From positions 1 to 64,000 of the forward strand of contig NZ_JBNNGK010000009.1 of assembly GCF_050268245.1 (NCBI RefSeq): a DNA stretch of 64,000 bases, in the 5' to 3' direction. Origin of the DNA: JBNNGK01 sp050268245. GTDB lineage: Bacteria > Pseudomonadota > Gammaproteobacteria > Enterobacterales > Enterobacteriaceae. Positions 44,473-53,024 of the stretch are shown piece by piece (the stretch's first letter is position 1; each line of letters opens with the position of its first letter). Position numbers and translations under genes: made by a program. A model generated the notes under the pieces. That model made no database searches. It saw only the letters and a list, made by a program, of their open reading frames with translations, and had not been told where the DNA came from.

Positions 44473-45399
44473 ATGATGCAATCTTCTTTACTGCCTTTAG
44501 TTATTCATCCTGAAGTTAAAGACGCCTTGGACAATCATCGTGCAGTGGTCGCCCTAGAATCGAACGTCATTACCCACGGGCTCAATTATCCGGCGAATGT
44601 CGAAACCGCACTGGCGGTGGAAAATGCCGTGCGCCGCAGTGGTGCGATACCGGCGACCATTGGCATCTGCGAAGGCAACATCTTGATAGGCATGGATCGC
44701 GAACACATTGAACGCTTTGCCACCACGCCAGGGATCGCCAAAGTCTCTACCAACACGCTGCCGTTTGTATTAGCGCAAAACGGCATGGGCGCCACTACCG
44801 TCGCCTCGTCATTGATCCTTGCTGAACTGGCCGGTATTCGTTTCTTTTCCTCCGCCGGTATCGGTGGCGTGCATCGCGGAGGGGAAGACAGCATGGATAT
44901 CTCTTCTGATTTGATCCAATTCACCCGCTCCAAGGTCACCGTTGTTTCTGCCGGGGCAAAAAACATCCTTGATATTGGCCGTACCCTGGAATTTTTAGAA
45001 ACCCACTGCGTACCGGTAGTGACTTACCAAACCGACGATTTCCCCGCGTTTTACTGTCGCAGCAGCGGGTATCGTAGCCCACAGCGATTAGACAGCTTGC
45101 AAGACATCGCTCGTGCCATCGCCATCAATCACGCACTGCCGGGTAGCGCCAGCGTAGTGGTCGCCACCCCCACCAAACCGGAGGATGCCATTGACAGCCG
45201 TGACGTTCAGGCAGCCATTCAGAACGCCATCGATGAGGCCACGGCTGCGGGCGTCGCAGGTAGCCAGGTAACGAAATTTATTATGAAGGCGGTAGAAAAA
45301 GCCACGCATGGCCGTTCGGCAACCGCCAATGCCGCGGTGCTGGTCAACACCGCAGAGCTCGCTGGCGAGCTGGCGATGGTGTATCACGCACAGTATTGA
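44473..45399 (+). CDS. indA: Pseudouridine-5'-phosphate glycosidase-like protein, IndA
   Basis: 308 residues, matching PsuG/YeiN: NRAVVALESNVITHGLNYP, GVHRGGEDSMDISSDL, VVSAGAKNILDIGRTLE and VTYQTDDFPAFY. The PsuG family forms or breaks the C-glycosidic bond between uracil and ribose 5-phosphate. IndA of Dickeya and MinB of the minimycin locus belong here. In an indigoidine context it may attach an aminopyridine-like base to ribose 5-phosphate (C-nucleoside). It starts 8 bases after indC, so the two form one operon ended by the terminator at 45408. Confidence 0.92.
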   Translation: MMQSSLLPLVIHPEVKDALDNHRAVVALESNVITHGLNYPANVETALAVENAVRRSGAIPATIGICEGNILIGMDREHIERFATTPGIAKVSTNTLPFVLAQNGMGATTVASSLILAELAGIRFFSSAGIGGVHRGGEDSMDISSDLIQFTRSKVTVVSAGAKNILDIGRTLEFLETHCVPVVTYQTDDFPAFYCRSSGYRSPQRLDSLQDIARAIAINHALPGSASVVVATPTKPEDAIDSRDVQAAIQNAIDEATAAGVAGSQVTKFIMKAVEKATHGRSATANAAVLVNTAELAGELAMVYHAQY

Positions 45400-45407
45400 T
45401 CTTATTC

Positions 45408-45445
45408 GGCGTCGCCCATCCCGAGCGACGCCAAACAGATTTTTT
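45408..45445 (+). terminator. Rho-independent terminator after indCA
   Basis: 8-bp GC stem GGCGTCGC/GCGACGCC with 9-base loop followed by AAACAGA and TTTTTT. A second small stem (GGCCGC/GCGGCC, 45468-45483) follows. Strong candidate end of the indCA transcript. Confidence 0.75.
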
Positions 45446-45778
45446 GTCCTCTGTCGCATAAAATCCAGGCCGCGCAAGCGGCCTTATCGGCTCGACGTTC
45501 TAACCACCACAATCTGAAACCACACAACTGTATCCTAATATTCACACGTTGTGTGCCACTGTTAAGCGTTGAGACAGCAAGAGTTAATACGGTCGTAGAC
45601 GCTACCAGAGAAAATTGATAACGCGTAGAAAAATATAACGTTATCGTTTATTATCACATTTAAATAATGCTATTTATAATAAACCCTCTGTGATTCATTT
45701 TTTGAATTGCCCTCTTTGAAATTCAACTCACTCTATAGCCGGTGTCATAATCAACAGTCACCCTATGGAGATGTTACA
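45446..45778. other. Intergenic region before the aldo-keto reductase gene
   Basis: 333 bases. Besides the small stem at 45468 nothing clear is seen; the AT-rich part at 45600-45720 probably holds the AKR promoter. GGAG lies 7-10 bases before the ATG at 45779. Confidence 0.4.
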
Positions 45779-46777
45779 ATGAAAAAAAGAATGCTTGGCA
45801 ATGAATTAACCGTATCCGCTATTGGTTATGGCGCGATGGGGTTAAGTGAGTTTTATGGTGATACGGATGATAACGCATCATTATCCGTTCTTAATACGGT
45901 AATTGACAGTGGTATAGACTTTATTGACAGCGCAAACCTCTATGGCAGAGGACATAATGAAAGGCTGATCGGTCATTTCCTCGCAAAGCTGAGCAATAAC
46001 CAGCGAAAAAAAATAAAAATTGCTACCAAATGCGGTATCGACCGCGCTGAGGATAATAGTTATGCACGTCGCATAAATAATCAACCGGACTATATACGAC
46101 GTTGTTGCCACGAGTCATTACAACGACTTGGCATGGAACGAATCGATCTCTATTACCTGCATAGAGTCGATCCTCAAGCTAACATCGAAGAAAGCATGTA
46201 TTGCCTTTCCCAACTGGTCAAAGAAGGCAAAATTGCGCATGTCGGTCTCTGTGAGGTCTCCGCGACAACATTGGAAAAGGCGCATCGGGTACACCCCGTC
46301 AGTGCGTTGCAAACTGAGTACTCATTGTGGACGCGTGATATCGAAACAGATGTACTGCCCACGGCAGTTCGCTTGGGAATCGGTGTTGTCCCTTACTCCC
46401 CATTAGGGCGTGGCTTTTTAACCGGAAAGTACCTCAGTAATCAGGCGTTCGCCGATGATGATTTCCGTAAAAACAATGAACGCTTTACGCAGGAAAATAT
46501 CAACCACAATGTAAAAATCCTTCAGGCGATTGCACCATTGACTGAAAAATATCACTGCACACCGGGTCAATTATCACTCGCTTGGTTACTGGCGCAATAC
46601 GATAAGATCGTCCCTATTCCTGGAACGAAGAACAGCCACTATGCGATTGAAAATGCACAGGCTGATACGATTACTTTAGACGCCAGCGATCTGGAGATAT
46701 TGAACAAACTCAAAGAGAAAATAACCATTATGGGTGGGCGCTATAGCGCAGAAGGAATGAAAGGAGTTAATGCCTGA
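45779..46777 (+). CDS. Aldo-keto reductase
   Basis: 332 residues from the ATG at 45779 (MKKRMLGNELTVSAIGYGAMG) with GGAG upstream. The AKR tetrad is visible as Asp and Tyr in DSANLYGRGHNE, Lys in IKIATKCG and His in DLYYLHRVDP; the NADPH-binding end is PIPGTKNSHYAIENA. Reduces aldehydes or ketones with NADPH. Single gene between two terminators; not obviously part of the indigoidine or AfsA-type loci, though close to both. Confidence 0.88.
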   Translation: MKKRMLGNELTVSAIGYGAMGLSEFYGDTDDNASLSVLNTVIDSGIDFIDSANLYGRGHNERLIGHFLAKLSNNQRKKIKIATKCGIDRAEDNSYARRINNQPDYIRRCCHESLQRLGMERIDLYYLHRVDPQANIEESMYCLSQLVKEGKIAHVGLCEVSATTLEKAHRVHPVSALQTEYSLWTRDIETDVLPTAVRLGIGVVPYSPLGRGFLTGKYLSNQAFADDDFRKNNERFTQENINHNVKILQAIAPLTEKYHCTPGQLSLAWLLAQYDKIVPIPGTKNSHYAIENAQADTITLDASDLEILNKLKEKITIMGGRYSAEGMKGVNA

Positions 46778-46790
46778 TAGTATCAATAAT

Positions 46791-46820
46791 GGGGCTGAGT
46801 ATTCAGCCCCTTTATTTATT
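46791..46820. terminator. Bidirectional terminator between aldo-keto reductase and thiolase
   Basis: GGGGCTGA/TCAGCCCC stem with a 4-base loop followed by TTTATTTATT on the plus strand; on the minus strand the stem is followed by ATTATTG. Ends the AKR transcript and can also end the minus-strand operon, whose last stop codon is at 46819. Confidence 0.75.
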
Positions 46821-47994
46821 AGCGAGTGACGCTTAAAGCAACGCCCTCTCCGCCGCCCACACATAATGCTGCAATTCCCTTCTTTAATTCATTTCGCTTC
46901 ATATTATGGATAAGCGTTACCAAAATACGACAGCCGGAAGCACCAATAGCATGCCCCAACGCAATGGCACCACCATAAGGATTAACCCGCTCAGGCGAGA
47001 TACCTGATTCAGACATCACAGCCAGCGCCTGAGCGGCAAAGGCTTCGTTAGATTCTAAAACCTCGACATCATCCGCCTGCCAGCCTTGCTTATCCAAGCA
47101 TTGACGGATCGCCGCGATAGGCGCAGCCCCCATGATCTCCGGCTCAATGCCGGAATTACTGAAATGCCCTAGAATAGCCAAGGGTTCAATCCCGAGACGC
47201 TCTGCTTTCTCTCGACTACACAGTAATACCGCCGCCGCCCCATCATTCAGTGACGAAGCATTACCCGCAGTTACCGTTCCTGCTTTTTGAAACACCGGTT
47301 TTAAACGCGACAATTTCTCATAATCCGTTACCCGTGGCCCCTCGTCACTGGCCATACGTATCAGTTCACCTTTGCGATTGATTGACTCGATAGGCACGAT
47401 CTCATCATCAAAGTAACCACTTTGCTGCGCGGCCAGCGCCCGTTGATGGGATAATACAGCGTATTTATCCTGCGCCTCGCGCGAAATATTAAATTGCCGA
47501 GCGACATTTTCAGCCGTGACGCCCATATGAAATTGATGGAAAGCATCCCATAAACCATCATGCACTAACGAATCTTTCAGCTCCGTATGGCCTAATCGCA
47601 TCCCCTTACGGGAATTCTCAATAATATGCGGAGCCAGAGACATGTTTTCTTGCCCTCCAGCGATGACCATTTCCGCCTCACCGCTCTGTATCGCCTGCAT
47701 GGCCAAATGAACAGCCTTAAGCCCGGAACCGCAAACCTTATTAATGGTTAACGCTTGGCTCGACACCGGTAACCCCGCTGATAATGCCGTTTGCCTTGCT
47801 GGGTTTTGACCACTGCCCGCCGTCAAAACCTGCCCCATGATCACTTGCTCAATGTCTTGGGGCGCAACACCACTTTCTGCAAGCAACGCCTGCACGACCG
47901 CACATCCCAACACCGTCGCCGGTTTGTCAGATAGCCCCCCTTGAAAGCTTCCCGTTGCCGTACGTTTTGCGGCAATAACAACAACTTCTCTCAT
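46819..47994 (-). CDS. Acetyl-CoA C-acetyltransferase (thiolase)
   Basis: 391 residues from the ATG at 47994 with AGGGG upstream. Thiolase motifs: nucleophile Cys88 in NKVCGSGLKAV, NPYGGAIALGHAIGASG and the C-terminal Cys in ALCVGGGEGV. Length and sequence are those of AtoB/PhaA-type thiolases, which condense two acetyl-CoA to acetoacetyl-CoA or split beta-ketoacyl-CoA. It is the last gene of the AfsA-type operon, 13 bases after the CMD gene. In that setting it could supply a beta-ketoacyl substrate. Confidence 0.92.
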   Translation of the reverse strand: MREVVVIAAKRTATGSFQGGLSDKPATVLGCAVVQALLAESGVAPQDIEQVIMGQVLTAGSGQNPARQTALSAGLPVSSQALTINKVCGSGLKAVHLAMQAIQSGEAEMVIAGGQENMSLAPHIIENSRKGMRLGHTELKDSLVHDGLWDAFHQFHMGVTAENVARQFNISREAQDKYAVLSHQRALAAQQSGYFDDEIVPIESINRKGELIRMASDEGPRVTDYEKLSRLKPVFQKAGTVTAGNASSLNDGAAAVLLCSREKAERLGIEPLAILGHFSNSGIEPEIMGAAPIAAIRQCLDKQGWQADDVEVLESNEAFAAQALAVMSESGISPERVNPYGGAIALGHAIGASGCRILVTLIHNMKRNELKKGIAALCVGGGEGVALSVTR

Positions 47995-48007
47995 GGTAAA
48001 GCCCCTA

Positions 48008-48400
48008 TTATTTTTGCGCCGCGGAATACTGAGCAACAGCAGTACGGTATACGGTAAGTGCATTCATACACGCAGGGACGCCTGCATAAATCGCCATTTG
48101 AATAACAATCTCTAATAACTCTTGCTGAGTTACCCCAACATTTAATGCCGCCCGCATATGTAATTCCAGTTGCCCAACGGCATTACCTTGAGTAATAAGC
48201 GATGCAACGGTAATCATCTCACGGCTCTTGAGATCTAACCCCTCGCGCCCCACCACCGCACCGAAAGCATAATCAGTGATTAAACGCGGTAAATCGGCAT
48301 CCAACTCGCTAAGACGTGCAGTGACCTTATCAGCGAGTCCCGCTTCAAGCCGTTCCATAATTTCGCGCCCGTGTTGCGTTAACGCATCACCCTGTCTCAT
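48008..48400 (-). CDS. Carboxymuconolactone decarboxylase (CMD) family protein
   Basis: 130 residues, helical CMD fold (LDLKSREMITVASLITQGN, LHMRAALNVGVTQQELLEIVIQMAIYAGVPACMNAL). No CxxC, so it is the PcaC-type rather than an AhpD-type peroxidase. The reaction in this operon is unknown: decarboxylation or lactone chemistry. It starts with ATGA overlap on the exporter stop. Confidence 0.85.
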   Translation of the reverse strand: MRQGDALTQHGREIMERLEAGLADKVTARLSELDADLPRLITDYAFGAVVGREGLDLKSREMITVASLITQGNAVGQLELHMRAALNVGVTQQELLEIVIQMAIYAGVPACMNALTVYRTAVAQYSAAQK

Positions 48401-49611
48401 AACGCCTCCTCCGCTAACGCCGTGGTTTGCTCCGCATTAACCGGTATCATCGCAACCAGAAGCAAGGACAGCGCAATCGCCACGCCCGCAATCATTAACA
48501 GCACCGGCATACTGAACCATGACACTAACCATGCTCCTGCCAATGCGCCACAACCGATGGCAGCGTTAAAAAACGAAACGTAAATGGCTGAGGCAGGGAA
48601 CGCATTGTCACCGGCCAAACGTAAAACCCACGTTTGAAAACCAACAAAGATGCCTGAAACCGCTAGCCCCCACACAATCACCAAGAGCAGAATCTCACTC
48701 CCTGACAAGACATTGCCTATTTGACCCAGCGTCAACAACGTGGCGGCGATCAGCACGACAGACAATGCAACTAATGGTTTCAACCACTTGTCGATGAAGA
48801 TGCCCGTAATAAAGTTACCCGCCAGACCCGCGATGCCGAACACGAACAGCATGACAGGGATCATACTTGATGACACCGATCCCACACTGTGCAACCAAGG
48901 TTCGATAAAGGTAAAAGCGGCAAAATGCGCGGTAATCGCCAGCAACGTGGCTGCATAAATTCGCCACAGTGCACTGGAACGCAATACCGTGGCCAACGCT
49001 TGAAGCCCCAGAGCGCTGCTAGCCTTAACTTTAGGCACCACCAACGCAATGCCGACTAAAGCCACCAGGCTGAGTAACGACATTAACCAAAATGCCGGAC
49101 GCCACCCTACGTTTAAACCAATATAGTTCGACAGGGGCACACCAAATACGCTGGCGGCCGAAACGCCACCAAAAACAATGGACGTAGCCAGCCCGATAAA
49201 TCTGGCCGGTACCAATGACACGGCCGTTGCGCCAATCATCGCCCAAAATGCACCATGCGCCAGTGCGCCAATAACACGAGCAACCAGCAACCAGTGATAA
49301 TCTTCAACCGTTGCACAAAGGCTGTTCGACACCAGAATGATCAGGGTTAATACCAGCAATAGCCGTTTTTTAGATAAGTTACCCAAAAACAGCGAGGACA
49401 ATATGGCACTGATTGCGCCGACCCAAGCGTATAACGTTACCGTCAGGCCGATCATAGACTCCGACTGATTCAATCCTTTCGCCATCGGTGTTAACAAACC
49501 GATTGGCGCTAATTCAGTCGTAACGATAGTAAAAGTAGAAAGAGCCAGAATAATTAATGCCAACCATGTTCTAATACTCATTGGTTGGCTATCAACCGAT
49601 AAATTCTTCAT
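48397..49611 (-). CDS. MFS exporter, DHA1 (YdeA/SotB-like)
   Basis: 404 residues, 12 predicted membrane segments; TTELAPIGLLTPMAKGLNQSE and VTLYAWVGAISAILSSL are typical of DHA1 sugar/drug efflux proteins such as SotB. Inner-membrane proton antiporter, probable exporter of the product of this operon. TTGAGG precedes the ATG; 7 bases separate it from the HAD gene. Confidence 0.88.
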   Translation of the reverse strand: MKNLSVDSQPMSIRTWLALIILALSTFTIVTTELAPIGLLTPMAKGLNQSESMIGLTVTLYAWVGAISAILSSLFLGNLSKKRLLLVLTLIILVSNSLCATVEDYHWLLVARVIGALAHGAFWAMIGATAVSLVPARFIGLATSIVFGGVSAASVFGVPLSNYIGLNVGWRPAFWLMSLLSLVALVGIALVVPKVKASSALGLQALATVLRSSALWRIYAATLLAITAHFAAFTFIEPWLHSVGSVSSSMIPVMLFVFGIAGLAGNFITGIFIDKWLKPLVALSVVLIAATLLTLGQIGNVLSGSEILLLVIVWGLAVSGIFVGFQTWVLRLAGDNAFPASAIYVSFFNAAIGCGALAGAWLVSWFSMPVLLMIAGVAIALSLLLVAMIPVNAEQTTALAEEAL

Positions 49612-49618
49612 TATTACC

Positions 49619-50293
49619 TCAATTAATATAAACGCTGTCTGTTAGCACTTTCCATTTATTCTGACGCGCGTGCTCCGCCAAACTGGAGTTCTCACCAATA
49701 CAAACTGGATTTCCTGTTGCCATTAACATAGGGATGTCAGAAAGATCATCGCCATACGCAAAACTTTTTGTTAAATCGATCTTATTTTTATCACTAAATG
49801 ACAATAAAGCATGCTGCTTCCCTTGCCCTATTGTTTGTGGGCTACCTATCTCCCCAGTCAGCTTGCCATTTTCATCTAATAAGAGTTGAGTACAAAGTAT
49901 GGCATCAACACCCAACTTGGTTCCTAATGGTTTCAATAACGGCAGCATAGAACCTGAAATAAATACCGTGATATCGCCTCGTCTTTTATGACGTTGAAAA
50001 CTATCAACAGCGGCTGGGATATAACTGTCTTTATGTAGCAAAAACTCATGAAACCAATCTTCTGCGACTTGGTAAATATCGTCGATATTTACCCCAATAA
50101 ACTGCCTGTAATACATTCGATTGAGTGTTTCTCTTTTCACTCCCTCAGCGAGTGCGAGCCGGAACTCTTGCATGAACACTTCATACTCTTTTTGACACCC
50201 ACGTACCGCACTCCAATATTGATAAAAATGAAACATGCTTTTCATTCTTATCAAGGTTTCATCAACGTCAAAAAATGCCGCTGTGGATATCAC
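49619..50293 (-). CDS. HAD-IB family phosphatase
   Basis: 224 residues from a GTG at 50293 with GAGGAGG upstream; the stop of the preceding tautomerase gene overlaps (GTGA). Motif I FFDVDETLIRMKS (nucleophile Asp), motif II FISGS, motif III/IV KSFAYGDDLSDIPML. HAD-IB (SerB-like) phosphatase. In Streptomyces butenolide pathways a HAD phosphatase removes the phosphate introduced with dihydroxyacetone phosphate, so this is the expected partner of the AfsA-type protein here; this is inference. Confidence 0.88.
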   Translation of the reverse strand: MISTAAFFDVDETLIRMKSMFHFYQYWSAVRGCQKEYEVFMQEFRLALAEGVKRETLNRMYYRQFIGVNIDDIYQVAEDWFHEFLLHKDSYIPAAVDSFQRHKRRGDITVFISGSMLPLLKPLGTKLGVDAILCTQLLLDENGKLTGEIGSPQTIGQGKQHALLSFSDKNKIDLTKSFAYGDDLSDIPMLMATGNPVCIGENSSLAEHARQNKWKVLTDSVYIN

Positions 50294-50520
50294 ACCCCCT
50301 CCTCATAATTTTTACGGCGACTTTTTACAGGAAAGGCTGCGTCATTACCCAAAACTCCAGCATCCGCCCAACGAGAAGGGGATATCTCGCTAATCACCAC
50401 AGATATTTTATCCAACGGCGCGCCACAGTGTACGTGGACAGAATGCGTAATTTCTTCGATGAGAGATTTAACTTTTTCCTCATCATTCATTTTCCAGGTA
50501 GTCACTTGAATAATAGGCAT
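50290..50520 (-). CDS. 4-oxalocrotonate tautomerase family protein
   Basis: 76 residues starting Met-Pro (MPIIQVTTW), so the catalytic Pro1 is present; SLIEEITHSVHVHCGAPLDKISVVISEI follows the 4-OT fold. Small oligomeric tautomerase. Overlaps the HAD gene start (GTGA). Could tautomerise a beta-keto lactone or furan intermediate. Confidence 0.85.
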   Translation of the reverse strand: MPIIQVTTWKMNDEEKVKSLIEEITHSVHVHCGAPLDKISVVISEISPSRWADAGVLGNDAAFPVKSRRKNYEEGV

Positions 50521-50529
50521 AACGTTGTC

Positions 50530-51363
50530 TCACTCTACAGTAGTTAATTCAGTAAACGATAAGGTAGGCAATTTTAAATGGGCGTGGATATCGCCACCTA
50601 ACCCGTAAAGGCCAATAGCGCCGCCAAAACTCTGGCGGCAACTCATGAATAAAACGACCACATTAATCACCCGGTTACGATCGTTTCCGCCTGCCGGGAA
50701 GGGGTTGGGTAATTCGGCCCAGTAGTTTGCATTTCCCTGTTCGTCCGTAACGAACACATTTGGGATCCCCAGCGGCCCAGGACGACTCGGCGCATCGACG
50801 GCCAAATCGCGCTCGCGCAGGCTCATTACGGTGTATACGCTGTTGGGAACCAGTCTCGTAAACTGGAAATCGAAGCGCGCGGAACACCTATCCTCACTGA
50901 TAGTGACCGTCATTTCACCCTGAGCCTGCAACCAGTCTGCTAAGGTGATGGCCGGTGTTTTTCGCACACCATCAGCAACACGACCATCCGCTATGTATCC
51001 TTCGTGTAAGGGCACACTCGGCCTACGATCATCAGCCGCATTCGGCCTCTGCTCCGGCGCGAATACCATTGGGTAGTTATTTAATGGTAGCGGTAGCGGT
51101 AAAGTATAGAGTGTAATATCAGCGAGTTGCTGTGCCGACAACGCGTCTACTTCGCTAATGATGGTATAAGGCAATGTCTGACCAAAAGCAGGCAGTGGAC
51201 TGTTTTTATCCACGATCGCCGCCCCCCATTCAACGCCGTTTTGCCGTGGAATTTGCCCAATAACAACAAAATTACCTTGTGCGTCCACAACCTCCGCAGG
51301 GGGATACAGCGGCCCCTGCGTGGTCACGGCCAAGGTATAACGTTGGCCGTTAATTTCAGGCAT
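50530..51363 (-). CDS. Unrecognised beta-rich protein of the AfsA-type operon
   Basis: 277 residues, no signal peptide or membrane segment. I recognise no family. The C-terminal half reads as a beta-sandwich with repeated NSVYTVMSLRERDL and IPNVFVTDEQGNANYWAEL units. The first half is Pro-rich (LPLPLPLNNYPMVF). AGGGAGAG precedes the ATG, which overlaps the AfsA-like gene's last 8 bases, so both are co-translated. Could be an enzyme or a binding protein of the pathway. Confidence 0.72.
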   Translation of the reverse strand: MPEINGQRYTLAVTTQGPLYPPAEVVDAQGNFVVIGQIPRQNGVEWGAAIVDKNSPLPAFGQTLPYTIISEVDALSAQQLADITLYTLPLPLPLNNYPMVFAPEQRPNAADDRRPSVPLHEGYIADGRVADGVRKTPAITLADWLQAQGEMTVTISEDRCSARFDFQFTRLVPNSVYTVMSLRERDLAVDAPSRPGPLGIPNVFVTDEQGNANYWAELPNPFPAGGNDRNRVINVVVLFMSCRQSFGGAIGLYGLGGDIHAHLKLPTLSFTELTTVE

Positions 51364-52153
51364 GGGCTCTCCCTACATCGCTCATTACACCGGCATCTGC
51401 CGTTTGTAAAATCGTACGCGTCATGTCTGCAGCCATTACCGCTTCTTTATCACCGATCACCGACGCGGGATAAACGGTAAATGACACCGTCATACTGGCG
51501 CACAAGGTCGTATGTTGGGAAATACGGATATTCGCCTTAAACCGTGAGCGACGCTCGTTCACATTTTGTTCCACCAACTCGTAGTGAACCATCGCAGGTA
51601 ACGGGAAAAGGAAACTTTCAAAACGAATATTCATATCATTAATAACATAATATGATTTACCCACATTTCCGGACAGATAAAACTCTTCTGTTACTGCAAT
51701 GAATGTCTGCCGACATGCCTCAACTAAAATCATACCCTGAATGTGTTGCCCGGTTTGATGATCCGACATTAACTCGCAACGCTCATCAATCAGTAATGGC
51801 AAAGCAAATAGATTCTCATCAACTTTTTCGGCAATACCTATTAGCGTATTATGATTCATTTTTTTATGCGAATAAGTATTTTTCTCTGATGCCGTCACTC
51901 TTTTTAATTCAGATAAATCAAGTTTATTACCATGGTTTTGGTTACGCTGCTGGTTTTCAAGCACTTTACCCGCATAATCATCCCGAACCCCCTGACCGAC
52001 AATAAACTTGCTATTAGCATCAATAATATGGGCAGGAATTTGAGTGATAAGTTCTAATTGGCTAATGGTGACAACATCTTTACCGTTAGAAAACTCACTG
52101 AATTTATCACCAACAACCATGATATTTTTAGATATTTCGTTATTTTTCATCAT
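51356..52153 (-). CDS. AfsA-type hotdog-domain protein (butenolide-synthase-like)
   Basis: 265 residues. Residues ~95-235 match the AfsA domain: HKKMNHNTLIGIAEKVDENLF, the signature DHQTGQHIQGMILVEACRQ, then RFESFLFPLPAMVHYEL. AfsA/ScbA/MmfL proteins join a beta-ketoacyl thioester to dihydroxyacetone phosphate, the first step to gamma-butyrolactones and furan signals. Streptomyces AfsA has two such repeats; this has one clear copy and a divergent N-terminal ~90 residues, so it may work as a dimer. Either ATG at 52153 or 52150 can serve. It is 12 bases after the first gene of the operon. Proteobacterial function untested as far as I know. Confidence 0.75.
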   Translation of the reverse strand: MMKNNEISKNIMVVGDKFSEFSNGKDVVTISQLELITQIPAHIIDANSKFIVGQGVRDDYAGKVLENQQRNQNHGNKLDLSELKRVTASEKNTYSHKKMNHNTLIGIAEKVDENLFALPLLIDERCELMSDHQTGQHIQGMILVEACRQTFIAVTEEFYLSGNVGKSYYVINDMNIRFESFLFPLPAMVHYELVEQNVNERRSRFKANIRISQHTTLCASMTVSFTVYPASVIGDKEAVMAADMTRTILQTADAGVMSDVGRAHA

Positions 52154-52165
52154 AACCCCATATTA

Positions 52166-52780
52166 TCAACAACAAGAAACAGAACGATAAATACGCGTAT
52201 AAAGACCGTCATTGCCGCCCGTAATGTAACTATCACCCGCTTGTTGAATGATTGTTTGATAACGTGCGTTAGTAAACGCTTCTTTATAAGCTGCTTTATC
52301 GCCATTAAATGCTGAGATAAACATCACACCTGGCTGACCGCTGATCAGTGAGTGATAAGCTTCAAAACTGGTAATTTTATCTTTATTATCGCGGACAACA
52401 TTAAAAATCGTCTCCTCACGCCAATGACGATATTGACTATAATTTTCAGCAGGAACCTCAACATGACGCAACTGGACATATTCTGTTGCCGGAACCTTAT
52501 CGGTTGAGTCAATTGGTGCTTCTACAAATTTGACTAATTCACGACGCACATCACCCGCTAATTCTTTAGAGAATGTATGGAAAACAGATTCCAATTCCTG
52601 TTCGTGTTCAGCGATTTCTGCAATAGACTGGTAAGGGCGCAATTCGAGCAGCTCATTAATCCCTTGTTCATCAGAAACAAAATATTTTCCCACTTCACTG
52701 GTAGCCAGCGCTTTGAATTGTGTTTTATCGACATTCTCTTTCAGCGGAAAACGAGTAATTAAGACGTAATTTGCGGACAT
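52166..52780 (-). CDS. Duplicated alpha/beta-barrel (ABM-like) protein, first gene of AfsA-type operon
   Basis: 204 residues from the ATG at 52780 with AGAGG upstream; the longer frame has no such site. Two ferredoxin-like repeats are suggested by YVLITRFPLK...LLELRPYQS and EYVQLRHVEVPAENYSQYRHWREETIF, the pattern of dimeric alpha/beta-barrel (ABM/EthD/Dabb) proteins. These can be monooxygenases, cyclases or lyases; no heme or metal ligand set is evident. Ends in CC. As first gene of the operon it may act early in the pathway. Confidence 0.65.
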   Translation of the reverse strand: MSANYVLITRFPLKENVDKTQFKALATSEVGKYFVSDEQGINELLELRPYQSIAEIAEHEQELESVFHTFSKELAGDVRRELVKFVEAPIDSTDKVPATEYVQLRHVEVPAENYSQYRHWREETIFNVVRDNKDKITSFEAYHSLISGQPGVMFISAFNGDKAAYKEAFTNARYQTIIQQAGDSYITGGNDGLYTRIYRSVSCC

Positions 52781-52864
52781 AGTAAACCTCTGTAGATGTG
52801 TGTGTTTTTGAGGTTTCACAATAACAAGATCATAACATTAGAGAATTGTTAGTTTTGTAATATA

Positions 52865-52881
52865 ATTTTTGTATCAAAAAT
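52865..52881. promoter_or_regulatory. Palindromic operator candidate in the LysR/operon divergent promoter
   Basis: ATTTTTGTATCAAAAAT, a perfect 7-3-7 palindrome about 85 bases upstream of the operon's first ATG and 144 bases upstream of the LysR start. It contains the T-N11-A pattern of LysR sites and is flanked by TATA/TTATA. Natural candidate binding site of the LysR protein. Confidence 0.55.
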
Positions 52882-53024
52882 GTTATAGTAAGAGACTGAT
52901 CGTTCAGGTAACCTGCTATAAAAAGAGACTGCACTCGTAGCCGACGTATTAATTTATCAGTTTGAACCGCATCACAACACCTATCGCCATCTGACAGTTG
53001 GCGACATGAAGTCGGAGCCAACAA

